Positions 1 to 9,673 of a stretch of 64,000 bases of DNA are shown here, in pieces. Source of the DNA: Aphrocallistes beatrix (lineage: Eukaryota > Porifera > Hexactinellida > Sceptrulophora > Aphrocallistidae). The notes below the pieces were generated by a model. That model saw nothing but the letters and a program-made list of their open reading frames with translations. It was not told where the DNA came from and did not search any database. The first letter of the stretch is position 1. The number at the start of each line of letters is the position of its first letter. The DNA lies in assembly GCA_963281255.1 (NCBI GenBank), contig OY725496.1:3387723-3451722 (forward strand). The letters are read 5' to 3'. Both the position numbers and the translations under genes were made by a program.

Positions 1-591
1 CTATGTTCAATCCCACCTCAGTTTGAATATTGCGAGATTCTTCAGTTGCACGCAACTGGAATTGAAGGATTAGCTACTGCAGTTTACTCTAATCAAGGAG
101 CAGCTGAGTATGCCCGTGCAAAACTCAATGGATTTGAATATCCACCAGGCTGTCCTCTCTCTGTGTCCATATCTACTAACACCACTCCAAATGTCTACGA
201 AGATTCAAACCAATATTATTCTTCCGTGCCTCCTACACCCCCGATTCCCTCTTCTCCTGCTCCTCCGTCTATGATGTACGCGGATAATTCTAATTTGAAT
301 TACGGGAACGTTTGTAGAGTATATTTCCTATGTGAGCCATACCCTCCAACCGAACGAATACTTAGAGAGACTTTTCAATACTACGGCACAGTTACAGATG
401 CATATATTGTTAGAGGCAAAAAGTTTGGATTTGTAACATTTGACAATCCCTATTCTGCTCAGCAGTCAATCAAGATGCTCAACAATGCAAAAATAAACGA
501 AATACAGTATAGTGTCAGGATAGCTCGTCCTCGAACAGAGAGTGGTAGCGAACGTGAGACCAACGAAGTGAAACGTAGACGCTTTGACTGA
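1..591 (+). CDS. RBM45: RBM45-like RNA-binding protein, 3' terminal part
   Basis: The frame is open from the window edge, so this is the last exon or last part of the gene and the N-terminus is missing. Residues near the edge (EYCE, then AAEYARAKLNGFEYPPG) match the end of the penultimate RRM of RBM45. A Pro/Ser/Tyr-rich linker follows, then a final RRM with RNP-like strands (VCRVYFLCEP, then KKFGFVTF). The protein ends in a basic tail, KRRRFD, comparable to the C-terminal nuclear localisation signal of vertebrate RBM45. The family binds RNA in the nucleus and has been linked to neural development. No premature stop is seen. Family assignment rests on the YPPG-containing RRM, the order of domains and the basic tail; upstream exons lie outside the window. 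Confidence 0.82.
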   Translation, partial: LCSIPPQFEYCEILQLHATGIEGLATAVYSNQGAAEYARAKLNGFEYPPGCPLSVSISTNTTPNVYEDSNQYYSSVPPTPPIPSSPAPPSMMYADNSNLNYGNVCRVYFLCEPYPPTERILRETFQYYGTVTDAYIVRGKKFGFVTFDNPYSAQQSIKMLNNAKINEIQYSVRIARPRTESGSERETNEVKRRRFD

Positions 592-705
592 TACTGTCTC
601 CAGATAGTTAGCCCCTAATTTTGCTAGTAACATTACCTTATTAATTTGTTTAGCATTGTCTGAATGGTGACTCAATTATTAGAATTTAGTTAGCATATTC
701 GTTGG

Positions 706-711
706 AATAAA
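706..711 (+). promoter_or_regulatory. Poly(A) signal of RBM45-like gene
   Basis: A canonical AATAAA hexamer lies about 115 bases after the stop codon of the RBM45-like gene and is the first such hexamer downstream. It is the likely cleavage/polyadenylation signal; no transcript evidence is available. Confidence 0.55.
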
Positions 712-800
712 AATATACTTATAGTTTGGAAATAGTTAGGTTTAGTTTTTGTACAAATTTGTATTTTAGAATGTTCCGCGCGAAGTAGGAATTTATATTA

Positions 801-1462
801 GGGTTTTTCTAAACATCAACCTAGGTTGCTCGGAGCTTAGTATGTAGCAACCTATGAGAAAAATCATTACTGATTTTATTCATAGATAGTAACCAATGTC
901 AATATCATAAGTACAAGCATATTTCATTAGACTGTCCATTTTATTCTTATATTGTTTATTTGTTATTTTTTAGTGAAGCCTGTCTATTTTTAAGGGATCA
1001 ATTTTAATCAATTTAAGTTAGATTCTGTCTTTAGTGCTTTTAATGAGTTGAACTTTGAATTTCAATTTACATTTTTCAATTATCCTAAGAATAGGAGCGT
1101 AAAGTAATACATATAAAGATATTCCAGTTTGCCTCTTGTGACGTAGCGGATCTTATGTTTTAATACGACGTATATAAAAATGTCGCGGATCAAGAGACCA
1201 ATAGTGCAGCTCCAGAAGAACACCAACCAGTGTGATTCTATAGAAATCAGATATAGGAAGGAAGATTAAAATTTAATGAAATAAAATAACGTATGCCTCT
1301 ATAAATAATAATATTAATCTATGAATAAGATCGGTAATGATATTTCTCATAGGTTGCTACATACTAAGCTCCGAGCAACCTAGTTTGCTGGAAATGTGCT
1401 AGCAACCTAGATTGCTCGAGCTCTTCTATGTAGCAACGGAGGTTGTTGTTTAGAAAGACCCT
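801..1462. mobile_element. Foldback/MITE with 7-8 bp target duplication
   Basis: The two ends are inverted copies. The left arm (about 800-870) starts GGGTTTTTCTAAAC and contains the block CTAGGTTGCTCGGAGC. The right arm (about 1332-1462) is its reverse complement with about 57 extra bases inserted inside it. The element is flanked by TTATATTA at 793-800 and again at 1463-1470; the exact boundary is ambiguous by one base. It has no coding capacity. A 7-8 bp duplication with AGGGT-type ends is compatible with a hAT-like non-autonomous element. Confidence 0.65.
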
Positions 1463-1470
1463 TTATATTA

Positions 1471-2308
1471 TTAATTTATTAATTAATTTAAAAAATCCTT
1501 AGATAGAACTATGGAGATAAATAATTGAGCTGAAATATAAATATATTATCTCTATACACATTAATTGCATATCTTTCAAAAATATCTCCATTCAACAGTA
1601 TTTGTATGGGATATTTCGTGGAAATACATTTGTTCCCGTACTGTACGTAAGTATCCCCGATATATTCCTAGTAGAATCCAAATACGTAAGTTGCAAAAAA
1701 CTGTAAATCTAATAATTCCTACTCTGAGCGGAACTATACATTCAACAAAGTTGAATCGTGTATGTAAAATTTTACACATATCTCCAGGCTCTAAATCGGG
1801 CCTAATCCATAAAACCAACATAAATGTATACCATATAAGTGCAGAAATAATTCTTCAGCCACACTGTAATATCTCATATAGCGTACTATACGTATACTAG
1901 TAGTACTGTACTGCAATTCATTGTCCTTTCTACGTGTAGCATGGCATACAGAGTTAGGGGGGGATCCAGCTCATTGATTAATTAAATCGCGGCCTCCGAG
2001 GAATGAATTGGTTTTCGTTGGTTTTTTTCTTTTTTCTTGCTATGTAGTTCATCATATGTAAAAATGTCAAATTCATTCCTTCCGTTACGTACATAATATA
2101 TACATCCCTCCATGTATGTATTAGACCAGTATTTTTTATTCACACATCTTCCATGCGCTATTGCGCTATCTCTACCAAATTTCATCATTCACATGAACTC
2201 GAAAACTTCACACAACCGTGAAAAGCAGTACATACCTCCCTTTGCTTGATCTGCATAATTATTCTTCAATCAAGTATGATTAGAAAATCAAGTAATCATA
2301 TTATAGTA
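1471..2308. other. AT-rich intergenic DNA
   Basis: Short open frames at 1565-1900 and 1982-2188 have no recognisable domain and normal AT-rich composition. I see no gene here. Confidence 0.5.
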
Positions 2309-2406
2309 CAGGGCCGTATCCACACTCTGGGTTTGAAGTGGTTCGGATAGTACAAAATTCTGATTAAAAAGTGGCCAGATTGTAACGGGACCAACCTACG
2401 CCCCTG
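2309..2406. mobile_element. Short hAT-like MITE
   Basis: A 98-bp unit begins CAGGGCCGTA and ends TACGCCCCTG, an imperfect terminal inverted repeat of the CAGGGGCGTA type common in hAT elements. Flanks TAGTA and TATTA are similar but not identical. The same CAGGGCCGTA end occurs in the better preserved element at 27582-28110. Confidence 0.5.
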
Positions 2407-2867
2407 TATTATTAATAATTATTAAATAATACTATTTCATATGCGAATGGCATTTCAAATTACATAGAATCAATGAAATTTAGTTCTTGGACTTTTAGCT
2501 CTGAATATTGCTCACCTAAAGACGAATGTTACATGAGATTTTGGTTATTTGGACCAATTTATATTAACTATTTGGTTCCGGTGTAAGGGTTTGTAGCCCC
2601 TCGGGTTCTGCAACCGCTAGTGATATACGGGGACGTGGAATAAGACCGCAATGTGAAGTAGGAATCAGGTTAACGATAGCGATCACCCCGATATTACGAC
2701 CACTTCTTAAGGCCCGTTAGACTTCTGATAGGCGCTAATATTATTTAATTTCAGAATTAAGACCACCCAGCTATTCCGAATTACGGCCATTGTTTAAGAA
2801 CGAAACCCTATTTCTCCCCAGAAATACGACCAAATTACTAATCACACTCATCGAAGAAATTAGCTCA

Positions 2868-5800
2868 ATGTCTCTTGAGAAGCAAGCAAACGAGATTCGC
2901 GCTTTTTGCGAGCAAGGGAAATACAGACAGGTGCTCGAGTTTTTTGACAAGTCTGCGGATATAGTGAAGCGCATACGAGACAACAGCGAGATGGCACTCA
3001 AGCTGTTTGATCCCGCTAAACACACGTTGGGCTACCTCCTGGTCATGAAGTACAAGTTCGACGGCATTAGAGACCCTGAAGCCTTCCTGAACCAGCTGTC
3101 TCACCTAGCAGCGGTGTTCCATCCAGAACAGGCTCGCAAGATGATAGGCGTTCTAGCCCACTCATTCCATATGCTCACTAGTATCCTTATAGACAGGAAG
3201 CAGCCTCAGAGAGGACTACTTCCTCTGCTGACAGCCATCCGGCGACTCAGAGAGTCTCCTGCTCACCTCACCAGTCTGCACTCGGAGTACCTCTCTCTCT
3301 GTCTCGCTTCTAAAAACCTCCCAGCCGCTCTACCTCTCCTTGACGTGGAGATACTCAACCTCAATTACGAGGTCAGTTTGTGAATTACTCGCAAAATACA
3401 GTCAAAACCGTTTTTTCTACTTTTTTCCGACTGACTAAGTAGCTATGATCTCCAATAACCATATCGGCAACCACCGCCTGGATCTGGATAGTTAGCTCTT
3501 ATTGAGTAAGTAACTGACATAAAGACCCAGTTCTAGTACCAGCTGATTTCATATAATTGCCTCTGGCTAATGATGGGTTCTAGGATCAATTTCTTCGGAT
3601 CCTGGTATGTACTAAGCAGGATTTCATCCAGCTTCCCATACGCCTGGATGAAATCCAGCTGGTACTAATAGGCCCAGACTTTCCCCTGGTTTGTTCATTT
3701 TCTTGATTTGATTGAGTCATTGATGTCCTAATACCAGATATCTAGGAGGATAATTTTTGTGATAACCTGAGGGATTTATTATCCCCGTGGTTCGTATCAT
3801 TAATGGCACCTAGGCTAGACCCATACATACCGTACGTAATTATAGATCCAACACTATCAAGATGATGTGTATACCGGGTGACTAATAAGTTCTGTTACAA
3901 GCTTCATTGGGTATATAATTTCTTATACTCAAACGATCTTAGTTATTATGGTCTCTAGAGATCGTAATTCGAATACTTTCAATGCTTTTAAAAGATTTTT
4001 CGACTCGAATATTTAGAAATGTGTTTAAGATGGCGAGTTTTGAGAAGAAAAAACGTGTCCTGGCATGCAGCGAAAATCGCGAATCAGAGCCCACTGCTTT
4101 TTGAATTATTTTTCTAGAGTCTTCAAATTCTAGGAAAAATTAGCACACAGATTTTCCTCGAACACTCTTTTTTAGAAATATACGATGTTCAGATCAGTGC
4201 ATTTTGAGGACCAACTTGATCAGATTTTTTTGTGATGCAATATTAGGGAATTTTGCAAAATATACCAAATTTGAACTGCGAATGAATAACTTTTTCTCAT
4301 GTCTGAAAATGAATTCAGTGGATTTGTGAAATATTAAATCGTCATGGAACATCGATTATGTAGACAATTTATACAGAAGCAGCGGGACCTGATTTGCAAT
4401 TTTCGCTGCGTGCCAGGACACATTTTTTATTCACCAAACTCACCATACAAAACACAGTTCTATGTCTCAGACTCGAAGAATCTTTTTAAATCGTTGAAAG
4501 TATTCGAATTACAATCTCTAAAGACCATAATAACTAAGACTGTTTGAGTATAAGAAATTATATACCCAATGAAGCTTGTAACATAACTTATTGGTCACCC
4601 GGTATTCTAGCAAGAGTGATGATTGAGTGGGATAAAGTATTTTAGAATTTTGGGATTATTCAATGGAGTGCATGCTACTACAATTCGTAATTTTACAATA
4701 CACGACATGGTAAACAGTTTATTTTATCCAGGGCATATCGTTTGACGCCCGCAGCTTCCTGCTCTACTTCTACTACGGAGGATACATCTACGCAGCACTG
4801 AAGAGGTTCCCTCGAGCTCTCTACTTCTTCCAAGTCTGTCTCACCACTCCCTCCGCCGTCATCAGCGCTATCCAGGTGGAGGCCTACAAGAAGTACGTCC
4901 TCGTCTCTCTGCTCGTGACTGGGAAGGCGCCCGTGCTGCCCAAGTACACCAGCCACGTGATACAGAGGTACATCCGGAACCTGACCACGGCGTACAACGA
5001 GCTGGCGACTGCGTTTGTGTACGAGAAGGACGCGTACCAGGAGATGCAGAAGGTGCTGAAGACGTACGGGGAGGAGTTCCTCAAGGACCAGAACTTCGGT
5101 CTGGTGAGTGAGTGAGTGAGTGAGTGAGTGAGTGAGTGAGTGAGTGAGTGAGTGAGTGAGTGAGTGAGTGAGTGAGTGAGTGAGTAAGTGAGTGAGTCAG
5201 TCAATCAGTGACTGAGTGAGATTGAGTAAGTGAGTGAGTGAGTGAGTGAGTGAGTGAGTGAGTGAGTGAGTGAGTAAGTGAGTGAGTCAGTGAGTCAGTG
5301 AGATTGAGTAAGTGACTGAGTGAGTGAGTGAGTGAGTGAGTGAGTAAGTGAGTGAGTGAGTGAGTGAGTGAGTGAGTGAGTGAGTGAGTGAGTGAGTGAG
5401 TGAGTGAGTCAGTGAGTGAGTCAGTGAGTCAGTGAGTGAGTGAGTGAGTGAGTGAGTGAGTGAGTGAGTCAGTGAGTCAGTGAGATTGAGTAAGTGAGTG
5501 AGTCAGTGAGTGAGTGAGTGGGTGGGAGTTGACAGTGCTTATCTAATTAATGCCTCCGCACGTCTGCTTTGAATAGGTGAAGCAATGCCTCGCTAGTCTG
5601 GTGAAGAGGTCCATCCTGCGGCTGACCAAGACGTTCGTAACTCTGTCCCTGAAAGACCTGTCTGAGCGAGTGGGGCTGGAAGGAGGCCCCGAGGAGGCGG
5701 AGCAGTACCTGCTCCAGATGATCGAGGACGGAGAGATCCACGCCTCCATCGACCAGACGCAGGGCATGATCTCCTTCCAGGACGAGCAGGTGCACGACGC

Positions 5801-5975
5801 GCAGATCATCCTGGAGCTGGAGCAGGAGCTGAGCGACTGCATGAAGCTGGGAACCATGCTGAAGGAGATGAACCTGGAGCTCAGCAAGGACCCCAAATAT
5901 GTGAGGAAGTCCAAGGGCGCCTCCTCGGCGTCTACGTTCGATGACTCGACCATTAAGGAGATCCTCTCCGTCTGA
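2868..5975 (+). CDS. COPS3: COP9 signalosome subunit 3 (three exons)
   Basis: Exons are 2868-3371, 4732-5103 and 5577-5975, all joined in phase 0 at GT..AG borders, giving 424 residues, almost exactly the length of human CSN3 (423). The start is the ATG in MSLEKQANEIR; the frame upstream of it looks unrelated. Conserved blocks: RKQPQRGLLPL and LPLLDVEI (exon 1), FYYGG, RALYFF, VEAYKKYVLVSL and LPKYTS (exon 2), VKQCLASL, LTKTFVTLSL, QMIEDGEIHASID and GMISFQD (exon 3). The last blocks form the PCI domain, which assembles the CSN lid-like complex that removes NEDD8 from cullins. The C-terminal tail is Ser-rich as in the family. Intron 1 hosts a long inverted-repeat element and intron 2 is almost entirely a GTGA repeat. 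Confidence 0.93.
3871..4604. mobile_element. Long inverted-repeat element in COPS3 intron 1
   Basis: The two ends are reverse complements over roughly 250 bases each, starting ATACCGGGTGACTAATAAGT on the left and ending with its complement on the right. The centre (about 4130-4340) is unique AT-rich DNA. No transposase frame is present. A second, incomplete copy of the arm lies at the right end of the window (63886-64000), so this is a dispersed family. No convincing target duplication was found. Confidence 0.65.
5104..5530 (+). repeat. GTGA tetranucleotide microsatellite filling COPS3 intron 2
   Basis: Roughly 420 bases of GTGA repeats with interruptions (GTCA, GTAA, ATTG) start exactly at the exon 2 donor. 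The phase is such that each repeat pair reads GTGAGT, the consensus 5' splice site, so the donor is repeated dozens of times. About 50 bases of ordinary intron with the acceptor TTTGAATAG follow. Confidence 0.95.
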
Positions 5976-6522
5976 GCGAGGCTAGCTGCATCTGACCGGA
6001 ACTCTCTATTCCAGCAGATTTGTGCTGTAATGATTATTCATGTTAGGAGGGAAAATAATGGAATGCAATTTGTCCAATTAAATATTTAAGTTTCTAGAGC
6101 AAGACATTATGCACAGGCCGAGTTGAGTGGTGTTTCTAATTGTTCATTTAGGACAATTTAAAAATCGAGATGTCTCGTAGTATCCTCCTGATTGTCGTAC
6201 ATTTTCGTGGACAAACTTTAAATTATACTACAGTTCTCAAACTTTTTCATTTCGCGGATCCCTTTTCAACCATAAAATAAGTGCTGACCCACTTATACAG
6301 CCCACAGCCCCCAGGTTGAGAACCGCTGCCTTAGATAGTATATATGGAACTAACCACTAGCAAGTTTCCATTTTGTCGAGACAAGTCTGTTATTATGATG
6401 ATTGACTACTCATTTGCTACTATTCTATTTCCTGTGAATAGCAGGCAATACTGGCAATACTGTCACAACTTGTTCTACTAAGTTAGCTCTATCTACAGCA
6501 TTGAGCTAGCATACCCTCAGGT
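5976..6522. other. Intergenic region between COPS3 and INTS9
   Basis: It holds the COPS3 3' UTR, with a variant ATTAAA signal at about 6077, a 98-bp hAT-like MITE at 6231-6328 and the INTS9 upstream region. No other gene is seen. Confidence 0.5.
6231..6328. mobile_element. Charlie/SPIN-like hAT MITE remnant
   Basis: The unit begins CAGTTCTCAAACTTTTTC and ends CCAGGTTGAGAACCGCTG. The reverse complement of the end, CAGCGGTTCTCAACCTGG, is the well-known terminal repeat type of hAT-Charlie elements. It is 98 bp with no coding sequence. Flanks show no clear 8-bp duplication, so it is an old copy. Confidence 0.6.
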
Positions 6523-8466
6523 ATGTCTGAGCAGCACACGCTAGAGATCCTGAATCTGGGACCTAGAGCAGGCTCCCCTTGCATCCTGCTGCACCTAGAA
6601 TCACTCACAGTGATGCTAGATTGCAGTCTGGACCTGACTGCGTTCCTGCACTTCCTGCCTCTCCCCCTTACCCCCTCCGAGCCCTCCCTGCCCGCGTGGG
6701 GCGGTGCTCCAAACTCGGCGCCCAGACCTACCTTGGAAGTGTTCCGGGAGAACAAAAGCATCGATCAGATATTCCTCGACAGCTGTCTGGAGGCCCGTGC
6801 CCCCCTTCTCCCCTTATTGGACCCCTCCTGCATAGACGTGGTGCTGATCTCCAGCTACAACAACATGCTGGCTCTGCCCTACCTCCTGCAGCAGCCAGGC
6901 TTCAGGGGCCGAGTCTACGCCACGGAGCCCTCCGCTTCGATCGGACGGCTGCTGATGGAGGAGCTGGTGGGGCACTTGGAGAGGCTGCCCAAGCCGGAGT
7001 GCAAGGGGTGGAAGAGGGTGCGACATCCTAAGCTGGACTCGCTGGGGATGGGAGAGGACGAAGTGATCACCTGGAGGCCGCTCTACTCTTCTGAAGCTGT
7101 GCGGCACTGTCTCAGGAGCATACGCACTGTCCGATTCAATGAGACCATCGACCTGTTCTCCTCCCAGAAAGCTACTCCCCTCAGCTCGGGCTACTGCCTA
7201 GGCAGCTGCAACTGGGTGCTGCAGGACGAGTACCGCCGTGTCTGCTACCTCTCCTCCTCCTCCGTCCTCACTACCAACCTGCTGCCGCTAGACAAGAAGC
7301 CGCTCTCCTCGCCCCAGCTCCTCCTCCTGGAGTGCCTCAACCGCGAGCCCACAGTCAACCCCAGCCAGGTGCTGATGGAGCTGTGCGGGAAGCTGGTGCA
7401 GACCCTGAAGCAGGGCGGCAGTGTGCTGCTACCCTCCTACTCCTCCGGCATCGTCTACGATCTGCTTGAGTGTGTCTACACCACACTGGACCACAGGGCG
7501 CTGGGACACGTTCCCATCTACTTCATATCGCCGGTAGCTAACGCCTCTCTCGCCTACGCTAACATCTGCGGGGAGTGGCTGTGCCAGAACAAGCAGAACA
7601 AAGTGTTCCTACCGGAGAGTCCCTTCCCTCATGCTGAGTACGTCAAGTCGGGCCGTCTCAAGCACTTCCCTAGCATCTACGGGGAGCTGGGGCTTGTCTT
7701 CCAGACCCCCTGCGTCGTGTTCACAGGACACCCCTCCCTCAGATGCGGGGACGTGGTGCATTTCCTCTCCATGTGGAAAGGCTCGGGTAAGAATGCCATC
7801 ATATTCACAGAACCGGATTTCGACTATCAGCTGGCTCTTGCCCCCTACCAGCCTGTTAGGCTCCAGACCTACTACTTCCCGATTGATCCTCGCCTGGTGT
7901 TTCCCAGGGACAACTCCCTGCTGGATGAGTTGGCGCCCGAACACTTCGTCACCAGCAAGGAATACATCTCGGAGAGGGGGAGGGTCTCGGAGAAGCACCA
8001 GATATCCGCCACCTGCCCCGCCTCCTTCTATGCGCCCGGCAGCCTGATCAAGATACCCGTACAGACCCCCTTCAAGCGCAGCAAACTGACGCAGGAATTG
8101 GCCGGACAAGTGTGCCCCACTCACATCCACCAGAGTGTGAGTGTGAGCTCCGTGTCCGGAGTCCTGCGGGAGAAAGACGGCCTCAGCTCTCTCAGACCGC
8201 GAGAACTCAGCCAGGCGCCGATCAAGTCGGTGCAGTGCTGTCTGGCGGGAGAGGCACAGGTGGAACACTTCATCGACAAGCTGAAGGAGAGAGGGTTCTC
8301 TGACACGCAGCTGTCCAAGAAGGGGAGTGCGGATTGTGTCGTGTTTGCTGGACAGACCGCCAGGGTGGAGTTCGGAACTCGAACGACCACTGTTATCACT
8401 CACGGAGAAGACCACCTGAGGCATACTATTAAAGATGTGCTGCTCGACAAGATCAACCCTTTTTAA
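6523..8466 (+). CDS. INTS9: Integrator complex subunit 9
   Basis: A single 647-residue exon, close to the vertebrate length of about 658. It has the metallo-beta-lactamase plus beta-CASP fold of the CPSF100/INTS9 class. Diagnostic blocks are MLDCSLDLTAFLHFLPLPL near residue 30, YATEPSASIGRLLMEELV, TPLSSGYCLGSCNW, PVANASLAYANICGEWLC, SPFPHAEYV, VVFTGHPSLRCGDVVHF and IIFTEPDFDY. The catalytic HxHxDH motif is replaced (around residue 108 it reads SSYNNMLALPYL), as expected for the inactive partner of INTS11. The C-terminal 130 residues form the INTS11-binding region. The complex cleaves snRNA and other nascent transcripts in the nucleus. The lack of introns is notable because this gene has many in vertebrates. 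The start ATG is the only one that restores the full N-terminal beta strand. Confidence 0.95.
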   Translation: MSEQHTLEILNLGPRAGSPCILLHLESLTVMLDCSLDLTAFLHFLPLPLTPSEPSLPAWGGAPNSAPRPTLEVFRENKSIDQIFLDSCLEARAPLLPLLDPSCIDVVLISSYNNMLALPYLLQQPGFRGRVYATEPSASIGRLLMEELVGHLERLPKPECKGWKRVRHPKLDSLGMGEDEVITWRPLYSSEAVRHCLRSIRTVRFNETIDLFSSQKATPLSSGYCLGSCNWVLQDEYRRVCYLSSSSVLTTNLLPLDKKPLSSPQLLLLECLNREPTVNPSQVLMELCGKLVQTLKQGGSVLLPSYSSGIVYDLLECVYTTLDHRALGHVPIYFISPVANASLAYANICGEWLCQNKQNKVFLPESPFPHAEYVKSGRLKHFPSIYGELGLVFQTPCVVFTGHPSLRCGDVVHFLSMWKGSGKNAIIFTEPDFDYQLALAPYQPVRLQTYYFPIDPRLVFPRDNSLLDELAPEHFVTSKEYISERGRVSEKHQISATCPASFYAPGSLIKIPVQTPFKRSKLTQELAGQVCPTHIHQSVSVSSVSGVLREKDGLSSLRPRELSQAPIKSVQCCLAGEAQVEHFIDKLKERGFSDTQLSKKGSADCVVFAGQTARVEFGTRTTTVITHGEDHLRHTIKDVLLDKINPF

Positions 8467-9673
8467 TTTTGGAAAAATATTAATTAAAAGATGAGTTGCC
8501 TTACCTTACAGCTTACTGGGATTGAAAACACATTAGCAAATTCTATGTCTCAGACTAAGCATTCGTGAACAACATGTACTTGTACTTGATATCTGAAATG
8601 ACTAGTTTTAAGAATAAGAACGGTCGAATCTTTCAATCTCCAGATGTACAAATATACGTACACAAAATTTACTCGACATAATACTGTTCACCGTATTTAC
8701 AATGTGTTCTTCGAAAATCACAGGAAAAGTGTACTACTAATTATCATTATTGAGCTACCGTCTTTTCCTTAAGAATCTGCCCGACGTTTATTTTTTCAAA
8801 TACATGAAACTCCCTGAGATTATTCAAGTCTCCCGCCATACTCGGATCCCTGTATACTATATATGGTGTTAGTAGGGGTAGTAGGGGTAAGGAGCCGTAC
8901 TAAATAGGTATTGGAGAAAAAAAGGAAAAATAAAGTAGCAAATAAACGGTTGGCAAAAAAATCCGTACAACTTTTTTTTGCCAGTTCTGAATCCTTGCTA
9001 GATTTATTTAATTTCGTAAATAATTACTTGAGAACATAATAAAGGACAATGAATGAAGAATGGAGCAAGATCAAATAATCACTTTTTTGAATTGACTTAA
9101 AAAAGCTACAATTGGCTAATTTTTCAAAATATTTCGGACCCAAAAACCATAGAATCTCCCAAGTCCCTACAAACCCAAGCAAAATCCCCCAACCGCCCCT
9201 TTTCCTTATTTCAGAACCTAAATACCATTCTCCTCTAGATTTTTTTTCAGTGTTGTTCTTGTTTTCCGATCGGCTCGGATATGTGACAACATACTGAAAA
9301 GGTCATTCGGGAATGTGAAAGTACTGATTTTTCGGACAAATGACAACTTCAAAATTCTGATATATCCAGCTCCCCCTTCTGATATGTTAATGGGCTTATT
9401 TAATACAAAATATAATCAGGCATGCATTAAATATGGATTTTTAAAATCCCCATTGGCTAATTTGCTTCTATTCTAAAGAAAAGATGAAATTGCTAAATAA
9501 TTTAATTGGTAAAAACAAACAAACTTGTTATACAACAGTTATAATACTAATTGGAGACTATGAAGGTACTAAAGAGGAAGTACAAGTCTGAATAAGTGCT
9601 GGTTGCAGATGTAAATACAGTCCGTACTGTAAAACTGGACACAATAAATACAAACAAACATCTTCACGCGATT
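8467..9673. other. Intergenic DNA between INTS9 and BCAT (convergent)
   Basis: AT-rich sequence between two convergent genes. ATTAAA at about 8483 may end INTS9 transcripts. The open frame at 9112-9297 shows no domain. Nothing else recognised. Confidence 0.5.

Noticed and set aside
1565..1900. 111-residue frame in the RBM45-COPS3 interval
   Set aside because: AT-rich composition, no domain, overlapping frames on both strands.
4884..5204. Minus-strand frame with THSL repeats overlapping COPS3 exon 2 and the GTGA repeat
   Set aside because: It is a translation of the microsatellite and the antisense of a conserved exon.
7609..8424. 271-residue minus-strand frame opposite INTS9
   Set aside because: Antisense shadow of a conserved GC-rich exon; no homology.
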